From Dactylis glomerata (lineage: Eukaryota; Streptophyta; Magnoliopsida; Poales; Poaceae): DNA of 64,000 bases. The notes below the pieces were generated by a model. That model had not been told where the DNA came from. It saw nothing but the letters and a program-made list of their open reading frames with translations, and did no database searches. The position numbers were made by a program, and so were the translations under genes. The stretch covers positions 11,926,828 to 11,990,827 of the forward strand of contig QXEO01000531.1 of the NCBI GenBank assembly GCA_007115705.1, written 5' to 3'. Numbering within the stretch: position 1 is the first letter of the stretch; each line of letters opens with the position of its first letter. Shown piece by piece: positions 23,740 through 33,960 of the stretch.

Positions 23740-26700
23740 TGTAGTGATCTCACCTTTTAAAGATGATGATCCCTATGCTTTTTAGTGCTAGTCCCTAGAT
23801 CAACGCTAGCACACACAGTTTAAGATGTAATATCAAGAAACAAGGGTCATTATATTACATCGCATGATCTAGCAATTACATAAAGAACTTTACAATGCTC
23901 ATAGCATAGAGCTTTCAGAGTTTACAATGAAAGCAAAATAGCATGGAGTCCTTCTTCTTCATGTGCCATAGGCAAACATGCTGCGGATAGACTCGTGACC
24001 CTGTCGTACCTTTCTTATCGTCAAAACCTGAAACATAAAATGTTGCAGCCACAAAGGGTCAATACATTTGAATTGTATTGGCAAGATGTCACTTTTTGTT
24101 GGACACAAATGGAGCCTAACACTTACATGAATATTTGGCTAAGTGGAGCTTCAGGCTAAGCTTGCAGAAAAGCAATTCTTTATCCTACTTTTCAAAAGAT
24201 CTCATTTTTCTATTAAAGCACTATTGGACACACTGGAATCCACCAGGTGCTCTTAGTTAATTATGCACACACAAGAATCCACCAGGTGTACATAATTATG
24301 ATCACACAACAATCCCTTGTTAACCACTCAAGTTTTAATTTAAAGAAGTTGGGATGAGGAGATCCTTGAACAACTTCAAAATCATGTCGCTAAAAATTGT
24401 CCATAACCGGGGACACGGCTAAGTAGTTAGTTTTTAACCCTCTGCAGAGGTGGTGCACTTTTCCCACAAGAGTCAGTCAACCTCTATTGCCATGATGCTC
24501 ATTTTGCTCAAATGGCCAAGTGAAGACTAAGACAAGACTTTTCAGAAGCAATCCCTCAGACCAACCCAGACATGTTCCATCCTACAAATCACTATCACCC
24601 TCTGTCCGTCTGGCTGAGTTCTCGCAACTTAGTTAGTCAAGACAGAGCCCATATGACTCATGGTTGCACTGGAAGCTTCACGACTTGAATGTCTCCAATC
24701 TCTTTGTTCCTGGGTGGCCGTCCACAAGTGAGATACACACGACCGCCATAGAGATGGCTCCGGTGTAACCACTCAACATAAATCCATCTTACCAATTTCC
24801 ACCCAGGTGTTTCATTAAATTAGTTGTTTTCTTAGTTTTTGCAAAACATAGTTTTCAAACTTAATAAAAGAACATGTGGAATCCCAACCATGAATTCTAT
24901 AGCACAACTAAGCAATCTACACTTACGGTGTTTCTTATAACAGGGTAATCATGGATATCCTAAATAGGGGATAGCAAGCCTAACAATCTACACATGCATA
25001 TTATTAAAAGAAGAGAAATACTACATGCATAGTAAAACATCATTGGGAATTTTATGAACAAGAGTGACACTTGCCTTAGAAATTTCTGAAGTGTACTTGT
25101 CTTAATCAACACACGTGGCTCTCCGTACAACTATAAGATAGAAAGTAACACAACATAAACACACCATTCAAGCAAAATAATCAAACAATACAACAAAAGT
25201 GTTTATTTGTTTTAGCCTAGTCTTGATTTGTCTTAGTGATGAAGTTGACTTGATATGGATGGAGAGAATGGTTAAGTCAAAGACTTCAAAGGATTGATGG
25301 GGGTTTTCTAGATTATTAAGAGGTGTCAAACACTTAGTAAAAATAGCTTCAAGGAGATTCTTAGGCTTGTTTTGAGAAGTTGGATGAATAATTTCTAAGT
25401 CATGAAGTCTAACACTTTCATCTTCTTTACTTGGTCTCTCTTCTCTTGATCTTCTTGTCTTTCCTTCATCTCTTGTATTCTCTTCAACTGCTTATTTTTC
25501 CTTCAACTCCTTGTCTTCTCTTCAACTTCTTCTCCATGGTATTGGTATGGGAAAACTTCTATGTCATAGTGTTGGAGGGGGTAGTCAAAATACTTAGAAG
25601 AATTTTGGGTAAGAGGGGATTGATAGTTTTGCACTTGGGCAAGAATAGAGAGTAGATTTTTACTAAGTCATGGTAGGTTTGATGTGTTCATTAGGACTTA
25701 GGATTATTCACACCTTTGCAAAGTGGAACAAAGTCAAATAGCACAAAGTGCATGATAGCAATTAGGAATTTGATATTTTGCAAGGTGCTTAAACTCAACT
25801 ATAACTTGCAAAAAGATGAACTCGTGGAGTTAACATTTGGATAAGTGTGTGAGAAGTATTTTGGTGGTTTTCTATTATCAAGATAATCAATTTTGCAAAA
25901 AGGAATTATGCCTAAAATATTTCTAGAATTAAATCTAGAGGAAAAATACTCAAATCCTCATTTGAATTTGAATACTTGATAAAATTGGTCCAAATAATTT
26001 GTGCAATGGTTCTACTGGATAGAGGACAACAATATGATCCTACTGCAAAAAGAATCAACTGAAAAGGATTTATAGAATTTGAACTATATTAAAAACACTC
26101 AAACTCACATATTTAAATTTGAATGTTTTTAACTAGTTCAAAAGACAAATTTTATTATAGAATAGTGTTCTACACATTTTTAGGAATCCAGGGACATATT
26201 AATTGCAATTTTTGGATCTACAGAACAAAAGATATGAATTTTTGAAGGTTAGACTATTTTCTGAGATTTTAAAACGAAATTGAACCAGGCTTATCCAGAG
26301 AAGCACACATGTGGGCTTCTGATTGGCTCGTATCGGTTCACCGAGATCATGGTTTGCCCCTGTTAGATCTTCACAAAACCTACGGTCGAGATCTGACTAG
26401 TTCATGGCTCAGAGGGCGGCTCGGCTGGCGGCTAGGCGTTTGGCTTGGCTCGGCTCGATCTAATCTGGGTCGTTGATGTGAGATCCAGTGACAGGGAGTG
26501 GGAGGGGTGAGCTCACCGTGCGGCTCAGGTCGCTGGAGATGGATGACGCGACGACGATAGTTCTGTCAAGGATGGAGGCGGCGCTACAGGTGTTTCGGGG
26601 CCTGAGGTAGTCGTCGACGAGAATCAGCAGTAGGAGGGGAACTCGAAGGAGATCTTGGGAGGGTCCGGGTCTGTCGATGATTTCAAGAAGAGGCAAAGTG

Positions 26701-27571
26701 GGTCGACGGTGGAGAGGCTGGGCTATTTATAGCCGGGTTTGCTTAGGGGATGGGCTAGGGTTCGAGGTAGGGGCGCGATCGGACGGCTCGGGAGAGAAGC
26801 TGTGCGGGGGAGGAGTTCCTGGCGCGAGGTGGAAGATGACATGTGGGCCAGGGCAGTTAGTGGCTGGAGAGAGGGTCTGACGGGCAGGGCCCGGACGTCA
26901 GCGGGTGGAGGTGAGGAGCTCGGGTACCGATTCGGGTCTGGCCATAGTTGGGCCTCGGGCCTCTTCTTCGGCCCCGACTTCTTTTATATTTTTTTGTTTT
27001 CTCTTTTTCCTTTTTCTCAATTCTGTTTTATTTCATAACTTTTGCAAATATGCATCAATTCAATTCAAACCACTTTCAGGAAATTTCTAAAATTCTCAGC
27101 AATGTTTTAAACCAGTAATTAGCAAGTTTTCAAAACAAAACATGATTTCCCTTGATAAATCTTAAATAAGCCAAATAGTTTTGCTTGCATAACATGAGAT
27201 AGAAATAAAGTTCCAAAAATAATTCTTTTTAGAAATAGGAAAAAATACTGTATGAAAATAATGTTTAAAATCACTTCCACATTTAGTTTTGAAAATGCAA
27301 TCCTTTCCTAAACACAACCCCATTTGTGATTCATTCCTTGCAAGCATAACTTGCATAAGTTTGAATAAGAAGTAGAAAATAGCATTTTTGAATTCTTTCA
27401 TTTTGTCAAAGAAGATCTTCAAGAAATATTAGGGAGGTTGAAAAGATTTTTGAAATAAAGCTTATAAATAAATTCAAAAAGTTTTAAATCTTTGTGAATT
27501 TCCAATCAACACAAGCAAAACAAAAACAAAAAAAATTCCCCCAAAATTTGATAAAATCTTGGGATGTTACA
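23740..27571 (-). repeat. 5' LTR of the first LARD-like element (3832 bp)
   Basis: Colinear with 17546-21686 except for a deletion of roughly 240 bp in the G+C-rich block (junction near 26668) and a single copy of the TATA segment. The TATA box (26723-26732) lies about 840 bp from the LTR start. Almost 3 kb would therefore be transcribed as R-U5 leader (inference). Confidence 0.88.
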
Positions 27572-27576
27572 GATTC
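27572..27576. repeat. Target-site duplication GATTC (right copy)
   Basis: Identical to 17541-17545. The host solo LTR continues after it. Confidence 0.92.
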
Positions 27577-27965
27577 ATTTATGAACCATTCATATCCATT
27601 CACATATTTTATTTAGTAAAATATCACAAAAACATAATTAGAATTATTTTTGCAGGGTTAGTAGTATTTTTATTTCATTATTAAGTGCCAAAAAGGGGTT
27701 TTTCTAAAATTTCCTTTGCTTTTCTGTATTTCTTTTATTTGTTTCTTAATAAAAATCGTTTCCTGGCCCACCCGCCGCCCCCCTGGCCCCATCTGTCGGG
27801 CGCCAGCCCACCTGGTTGAACCAGAACGGGTGGCTCGGTCGCACCCGACCCGGCCAGTCGGTGCGCTGTGCCCCCCTTCCTTCCTCCTCTCGATCGAGCT
27901 CTCACGACCGAGTCGCCGCCACCGCGTCGCCCTTGATTCCGGCCACCCCCACGAGAGTTAGCCGC

Positions 27966-30066
27966 CGAGATGGGGCGCATCTGGTAGATCTCGCGATGGC
28001 GCACCCGCGTGTCCGTGAAATCTTCCCGATTGCTTCATCGCGCCCATGGCTCCATCGCCTCCCGCATCTAGGGTTTCCGCCATGGATGACCTCGAGCTTC
28101 TTCTCGAGATGCCTGGCTTCCCCATGATGCTGTCGAGTGCTGGTGTGGTGGGGTGCTTGCCGACGTGTCGTTGGCTGCTTCCCCTGGCTCGGTATCATCG
28201 TGGCCGCGCGAGCACTGCCTCGCCATGCCACGATGGTACCTCCTGGTCGTCTGGTAAGCTTGCCCTCCTCTGTCTCTTCCTCTCTGCGCTCTCCTGGCAC
28301 TGGCTTTCTCTTTCCCCATCCTAGGGCTCTACTGCTTAGCCGATCTAGGGTTTTTGGCCCTCGGCTGCAAACTTATTGTTAATCTTGATATGATGATTTG
28401 CTCCAGTGCTTGATACTTGTAGTTATGCTTACGAATTTGCTTAGCAAACTCTCTCCGTTGCTAACACCAAGTGCATGGATAACTATGTGTGTTATATACT
28501 CTGTCTCACTGTCCAATTTATGCAATTCAGTTTGTTATCCACTTTGCATACCAGAGAATTTGTTGATTAAGCTTTAGCTTGATTCTTGCTTGCAATTCTC
28601 TGTTTGCGGGCTACTGGTTAGGAAAACTGCTCTATGACCAAGGTCACAGATTATTTGCAGTTACTCCTTGATGCTGTGATGTATATTAATTTGTGAAGTA
28701 ATAGCTTCACTGCACTTTCTTGAAGTGAGCTATTGCTATGGCTGGCTTCAGTGATGCAGACCCTTTTCTATTGAGCTCGGTTAAGTCACTAGTAGTGAGG
28801 CTAGGGTTAATTGATGTTTATGGTGGCTTTGAAGTAGCCTCTAGCTATTTGCTTAATTGTGATGCCTCCCTGGAGTGTCCACAGTTTCAATTGGATGTTG
28901 GCTTCTATGCTTGGTGATTTTAAGTGTAGATCACTCTCTGCAGTGATCTACCTAGGGTTTTGCTGTTAAAAGTGTCCTTGTGCACTTTCCCAGATGCTTA
29001 TTGATTATTTGGCCAACTATGTTGGTAAAGCTGATGGATTTAGAGGTATAGGTTATTCTTTGCTAGTTTAGGCAACCCATATGCCACTTCCTTGGCTTCT
29101 CTTATTTCTGTGAGTATTTCCTTTGATAAATTCCCAGATAAGAACCATGTTTGTGGAGTAGGTGTTGTGGATGGCCTTGCTATCAAGGTCATGGCCTCCT
29201 GGACATCCATATGATGACAAAAGCTTATATTTATCAAGCTTTGCTTAATTAGCAGTGTGGTTGTGCCATGTGTGGCCTCTCTGGAGTGTAAACCTATGGG
29301 TTTACCTCCCAGATGATGTGCATGATCTTGAGCAGTAATAACCAGCTATTTGAAGAGTAGCTTGTTCTTCTGGTTTATTCTGATAACCTGCTTCTTATGG
29401 CAAGCTTGCTCCTCCTAGCTGCTTGACCTGGTTCCTAGTTCAGCTAAGTGACCATCTTGGCCTTTGGCTTGCTGGTTTGGTTCTTGATGATGTGCTGGTT
29501 GTGGTGAATCTTCCCCTCATGCTCAACTCATGAGCAGGGTTGATTGTGCAAAGTTTTTCGTGAACTATGATGATCACAGTGATGATCTGTGGTGTGTTGG
29601 TGGTGTGTGATGGTGATGCTCGGTTGTGACTTGCTTTGGCCAGCCAAATCTCACCTACATTGCTCTATTTAGACCAGCTTCTAATTCCTGAGGTCTTGAC
29701 ACATTACGCCATGCATTCAGTGAGTGAGCTCCTGGCTTGCTCCTGGCTGGCCTGGGATCTTTTCCCCTGTGAGCTATGTGGTGATAAGCTTCACCTTGTT
29801 GATGATTATCAACATTGAGCATTATTTTTGACTGACACTTGGTTATTCCTATTCTGGCTGTATTTTTCCTTTGTTGTTTTTGCAGGTATCAAGAGAAGAA
29901 GAAAAGAGAAGAAAGGAAAGAAAACACTTAGTTTTAGTAATTATTCCCTTTTCTCTTTTTATATATTTTGTAATCTTCTCTTTATTCTATTAACTTTATT
30001 GTAATATTCTTTTTTTTCAGAACTTTGTAAAGACATTGTATCTTGTGTTGATAATCAATAAAGCGT
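27966..30066 (+). other. Gene-like plus-strand stretch within the solo LTR
   Basis: A G+C-rich segment has an ATG in good context at 28046 (PSPPASRVSAMDDLELLLEM...). A splice-donor-like CTGGTAAGC lies at 28252, followed by a long T-rich intron-like run. TTTTTGCAG at 29879-29887 precedes GTATCAAGAGAAGAAG, and AATAAAGCG occurs near 30057 like a polyadenylation signal. If spliced, the second exon would add a short Lys/Arg-rich tail. No domain is recognisable. It may be a captured host fragment or a chance arrangement in the antisense strand of the LTR; there is no second copy here to compare. Confidence 0.25.
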
Positions 30067-30397
30067 AAGTTTCTTTCTAGTTTCATTGTTTATCCTTTCT
30101 AAATGTGCAATTCAAATTCAATTTCAAGTTTAATAATTCAAAGTTAAGTTTGAATTGCTTAATTAGGATTAATATTTGTTGATTCAAATTTTTACCCCTT
30201 TTCCCACAATCAATGGATCAAGAGAGGTCATGTCAAATTCTTTCGCACTTTGAGAGTGTACCATCCCCCCTCAAAGAGAGACTCGATCCCGCTTAGGTTT
30301 TAGTGATAAAAGTGTGAAAAAATCCCGTAATTTCAGATGATATGCACAAAAGCCCTCTATTCTACGCCGCAATTGTCCTATGTGTTGGGATGTTACA

Positions 30398-30402
30398 TTT
30401 GT
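30398..30402. repeat. Target-site duplication TTTGT (right copy)
   Basis: Matches 15731-15735. The interrupted zinc-knuckle frame resumes across it. Confidence 0.9.
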
Positions 30403-30611
30403 TATGCAAAGGAATGCTCAGAGAGATATACTTCAAGACTCCAGTAAACCTGGATAACTGAAAGATGCCACCAATACACGGAGATGCCACAACACAACAA
30501 ACTATGACCAACTTGGAAGAAATCGTATGCAACTACTGTTTTGTAATAAATGTTTTTAAGGACATGTAAGAGTAATGAGCGACTATGTTGATGGATATTA
30601 TTTTTCTTATG
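30403..30611 (+). pseudogene. Gag fragment, right part
   Basis: In frame with the left part across the solo LTR, the sequence supplies the second Cys of the third knuckle (TGC at 30404) and continues KGMLREIYFKTPVNLDN to a stop. The rest up to 30611 has no clear motif. It leads directly into sequence shared with the LARD internal domain. Confidence 0.6.
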
Positions 30612-30968
30612 ATATGGCAAACCAAAGGATCCGCAAGTTAAGAGTTAACACCATATGAGAGTTTACGCAAGCCTCTAGCTAAGGGCTGGTAGATTTGTTT
30701 AAAAAAAAGATTCAATAATGGGATTTGAAACATTGATTCAATTTCCATGGAAGTTTTGTCAAAACAAGTGAGGTTGACCAAGAGTTAGAATGCAAGATGC
30801 ACCAAACCAAATACACGGTAATGATTGGGTGCGACATGGATTGGCCTCCATGACGACTACTCATATTGTTCGCTCTTGTTATGAGGAATAGTAAATCTTG
30901 AGTGATATACCTACGAGAGACGATGTTGTCAAGCCTTGACCTTAGGAGGATAAGATATTATACCCTTT
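30612..30968 (+). repeat. Fragment of LARD internal domain, sense orientation plus
   Basis: Aligns by eye with the reverse complement of about 22300-22680. Shared blocks include GATATGGCAAA, CATATGAGAGTTTACGCAA, TTAGAATGC(A/G)AGATGCACC, GGTAATGATTGGGTGCGAC and CTTAGGAGGATAAGATA. Since the LARD is on the minus strand, this fragment has the same sense as the gag just upstream. Both could belong to one element, a coding relative of the LARD. Confidence 0.75.
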
Positions 30969-31311
30969 GATGAGGGTTAACTTGGCACATGTCCTACATG
31001 AAGGACTTAGGATTAGGGGAAGAGGGCATCGGATGAACTCGAAGGTAAACATCAGTCAAACAAGGAGAGGGCTGGTGTGTGTCGAGAATAAGCGTGGTAC
31101 TCAATTGGCTCAATCTCAATCTGACCCTGGCCGGCCTCTCCTGACCCCTATATATAGGTAGCTATGTCTCAAGGATCCGGTCAGGTTCAATACAAATTAC
31201 AATGTATGTATACGATGTCATCTCATATTTTGACTACATCTATGCTTAGGCCTCCCTAACGGGCCCCAGGGGTACCAAGATAATGGGCCTTATTAGCTAT
31301 ACCCTTGTTAG
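30969..31311 (-). repeat. Probable 3' LTR of the Retand-type element
   Basis: The minus-strand end is ...AACCCTCATCA at 30969, where the LARD fragment stops. A TATA-like CTATATATAGG lies at about 31148-31158, leaving a 180-bp R-U5. The start is placed after CTCGGGGGCTAC (minus sense), where TAACAAGGG may be a mutated TG start. The length of about 340 bp is tentative because no second LTR is available. Confidence 0.45.
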
Positions 31312-32348
31312 TAGCCCCCGAGATTCTACCAAAATTGTAGATTCGGGTTGAATCTCAAATCTTTATATCTTTGACTTGTTCAATCTTTGACTTCTTCTTT
31401 TTCCCCTGCATTCATCAAACAATTCATAGCATTTATTTCTCAAGAGGATTCTGGTTAACAAGCCTGGCATCTCTGACGGGTCAGGAGACCAGTTAACTGC
31501 CTGAGTAGACACTTGTTACCTACTTGAAACTCAAGCCCCTGGACTTGAATCCGGTACCTGGCGTAACCCAGTATTTTTCCGCATTTAGGACTTACAAAGA
31601 CAGGGTTCCAGTAGTTCTTAGGGTACCCAGTGCATCCACCGGGATTTTTCTACACATCCTGGATACAGAAATCTACTAGCACAGCGCATTCATGTGCGTA
31701 TAGTAGGCCATGCAGGACAGATCCTGAGGTCTTACCTTCATGATCTTTACGACCACAACATTCAATCTTTTTATCGCGACGATGTGGCCTAAGAATTATG
31801 AGTTTATCGTGAGCCTTGTTTGGCTATTTCAATACCCAAAATCTTCAGGTTGTTTTTCTTCAGCTAGTCGCAAATCCCTCCCAATGGGAGTGAAGCGGCG
31901 GATTTATTTGTTCAATATTGTCGACAATGAAGTTGATAATTCTTCTAATCAGTAATCAATATTTCCCATCATCATCGGGTGCACGACCAGTGCTCCCGAT
32001 GGGAGTAGCCCCCAAGGCTATAGTAGAAAATTTTTGAGTATGTGCTCAAAGATATTGCCTTCTCTTCTTTTTAGCTTCTTCTTCTTGCTTTTATTTCATT
32101 GGGTGCGCAATTAGCCCTCCCGATGGGAGTAGCCCCCGAGGCTATAAGGGGGTGCTTGCAACCTTTTATAGACTCAAATATCTCCTTCACACAACTTTTT
32201 CTTTTTCGTCTGATTCTTAATAAATTCTCCCTCTATCTCTCTTTATTTTTACTTTTCACGAGATGATCTTTTTATCTTTCCTTGACGGAACTCTTGGGCC
32301 CGTTGTATATTTGGACCTTTAGTTTACATAGGCCCATTAAAGGTTGCT
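31312..32348 (-). other. 3' noncoding region of the Retand-type element
   Basis: No gene. CTCCCGATGGGAGTAGCCCCC occurs at about 31993 and 32117, with a partial copy near 31881. On the minus strand this is the GGGGGCTACTCCC(A)TCGGGAG motif common near the 3' end of grass Retand-type elements. This stretch also lies upstream of the antisense ORF promoter and could hold its regulatory sequence. Confidence 0.5.
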
Positions 32349-32356
32349 TATAAATA
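32349..32356 (+). promoter_or_regulatory. TATA box for the antisense AT-hook/B3 ORF
   Basis: TATAAATA on the plus strand, followed after about 20 bp by CTCAGGGAAAACCC when the inserted element is removed. Transcription would start about 30 bp downstream, i.e. at the insertion site. The ATG lies about 130 bp downstream in the uninterrupted arrangement. It now lies 3.9 kb away. Confidence 0.55.
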
Positions 32357-32376
32357 AAGGACCCTCCTTCCTCAGG

Positions 32377-32381
32377 GAAAA
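32377..32381. repeat. Target-site duplication GAAAA (left copy)
   Basis: Precedes TGATATGGGC. The identical five bases follow CTTATCA at 36119-36123. Confidence 0.92.
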
Positions 32382-32939
32382 TGATATGGGCATGAAGGAG
32401 GAGGTGAAGCCCAATTTCAGGACTCCGCCAAGATGAGGGAAGCTCGTTGCTGATTGGCACGCCAGGACGACCTACGATATGAAATAATTTAGTCTAAGGT
32501 TGTGTCAGCACTTTACATATCTGCTTATGTTATTCTGTGTGCTAGGTCATGTTATGGGCCACTTAGTTTTATTTGTGTTTTGGGTTTGGGCTTGTCCAAG
32601 CCCAACAGTTTTCTGGCCATCTATATAAGGAGGCCAGTAGGTTAGGGTTTAGGGAGTTCAGTTGTTTAGTTTACAAACTATCGTGTTGTGTTTCTTGGTG
32701 AAGCATCCCTCCGGGGACGGCGATGCCGTTTATCGAATAAAGTTGCTGCGGAGGTTCTTGTGTTCATCAAGGATTGTCGTGCTTTGGTTTGAGGCGTGGT
32801 GTTCATCATCACGTTGCTTGCTAGATTCGTCCTCGTCTTCAGGTGACGTTCTTTGCGTTATTGGAAGATTATCTATCTGGTTGACTCGCTGTGAAAGATC
32901 GGGACAAAACTCCAAGGATCATCGGCGTGATTCTTATCA
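32382..32939 (+). repeat. 5' LTR of the gag-pro-only element
   Basis: Starts TGATATGGGCATG and ends GATTCTTATCA. CTATATAAGG at 32621-32630 is a good TATA box, followed by a TTAGGGTTTAGGGAG stretch. The primer-binding site follows directly. Confidence 0.92.
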
Positions 32940-32941
32940 TG

Positions 32942-32953
32942 TGGTATCAGAGC
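32942..32953 (+). promoter_or_regulatory. Primer-binding site, tRNA-Met type
   Basis: TGGTATCAGAGC, two bases after the LTR end. Confidence 0.92.
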
Positions 32954-33960
32954 ACTGGGTTTATCACCGCGAGTGTTATCAGCTGATTGATCTGCAGATT
33001 GTTCTTCATTGGAGATTTTCAGAATCAGCTCGAGTTGTTGGTTTCTATTCTGGTTCTGGTTTCAGATCCGAGGTTTTCAGATCGGTTTTGGTTGTTGAAG
33101 TTCCATCGGCGTCGAGGTTGTCCAGATCGGTTTGCTGCCCAGATTTCTTTTTTTTCCTTCGAAGATCGATCTTGTGGCCACTCAGATCTCCGTGCGCGAG
33201 AAAGAAAGGATACCGGAATTGATCGCTGCGTGTACGAGATACGATCGAGGACCATCGCGAGCAGATCCGATCGAGGCAATAAAAAAAACAAAAACACCAG
33301 CGCCTGTCTCGCCCCAGCGCAGAGAGCGTCTGGGGTCGAGCGCTGCCTCGCTCGCGAGTCTCGCCCCAGCGCAGGACCGGCCCAAGTTCGGTCTCTCCAT
33401 CGAAAGCATATCCGATCGTTGCTTGCGGGCCAGCAGATCCGATCGGCAATCAGTTATAAAAAAATAGAGGAGGCAGCGGCCGCGCGCACAAGGGCAGAGG
33501 GAGTCTGGTCCCTGGCGCCCGGATCGCCCGCCCAGGGATCGCTCGCCTCGACCCCGGCCGCCCTAGCCTAGGATCGCCCCGCGTCGTTCGCATCTGCAGC
33601 AGGATCCAGTGGGCCGGCCCATTGTTCTGCAGGCTCCTTCGCCTGTGGCCTTCGCCCGCTCGATAGCGCCCAGGCGCGGAGAACGTCTGCCCCTTGGCGC
33701 TTCACGCGGCTGCCTGTGTTTGTCTCGCTCGCCCCTGTCAGTTAGTTAAGACTGTTTTGCTTCAGTTTGTACAGGATTTTTGCAGATTTTTATGACAGAT
33801 TACTAGGAGCAGCGCAAGATATTTCAGATCAGTGCAAAATTTTATATTGGTTTTCTCGACAGTCTGCATACAGCAAGGAGACTACTCCGTTCAGTTTGGA
33901 ACAAATTTCTTCGCAATTTTTTATGCGTGAAGGACAAGTGGATACCCGAAATATTCAGGT
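32954..33960 (+). other. Leader of the gag-pro-only element
   Basis: About 1 kb of G+C-rich leader (about 33100-33750) with no supported gene. TCGCCCCAGCGCAG occurs twice, near 33309 and 33360. Overlapping frames on both strands lack start context and domains. A short frame at 33767-33988 overlaps the gag start in another frame. Confidence 0.5.

Larger units (their letters stand above)
17546..27571 (-). mobile_element. LARD-like non-autonomous LTR retrotransposon (about 4-kb LTRs, 10.0 kb)
   Basis: Complete structure on the minus strand: 5' LTR 27571-23740, Met-tRNA-type primer site TGGTATCAGAGC at 23737-23726, a 2053-bp internal domain, a purine-rich tract ending at 21687, and a 3' LTR 21686-17546. 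GATTC duplications flank it. The internal domain has no recognisable gag or pol. Very long LTRs plus a non-coding internal domain match the large retrotransposon derivative (LARD) class known from Triticeae (Sukkula-type). Mobility would have needed proteins from another element. The LTR copies differ by a few percent plus two structural changes. Confidence 0.88.
15736..30397 (-). mobile_element. Solo LTR, about 4.63 kb, split by the nested LARD-like element
   Basis: The left segment is 15736-17545 (TGTGGTGACCCAGC...) and the right segment 27577-30397 (...GGGATGTTACA). TTTGT duplications flank the whole. With the 10-kb insertion and one GATTC copy removed, the length is 4631 bp. Ends are TG...CA. 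The minus-strand start TGTAACATCCC is shared with the other long LTRs here, hence the strand given. No primer-binding site or internal region is present. The right segment has a G+C-rich block (27755-28340) and a stretch with plus-strand gene-like signals, listed separately. Confidence 0.85.

Noticed and set aside
33025..33571. Large overlapping frames in the leader of the gag-pro-only element
   Set aside because: They overlap in several frames on both strands, have repetitive G+C-rich composition and precede the real gag start without domains.
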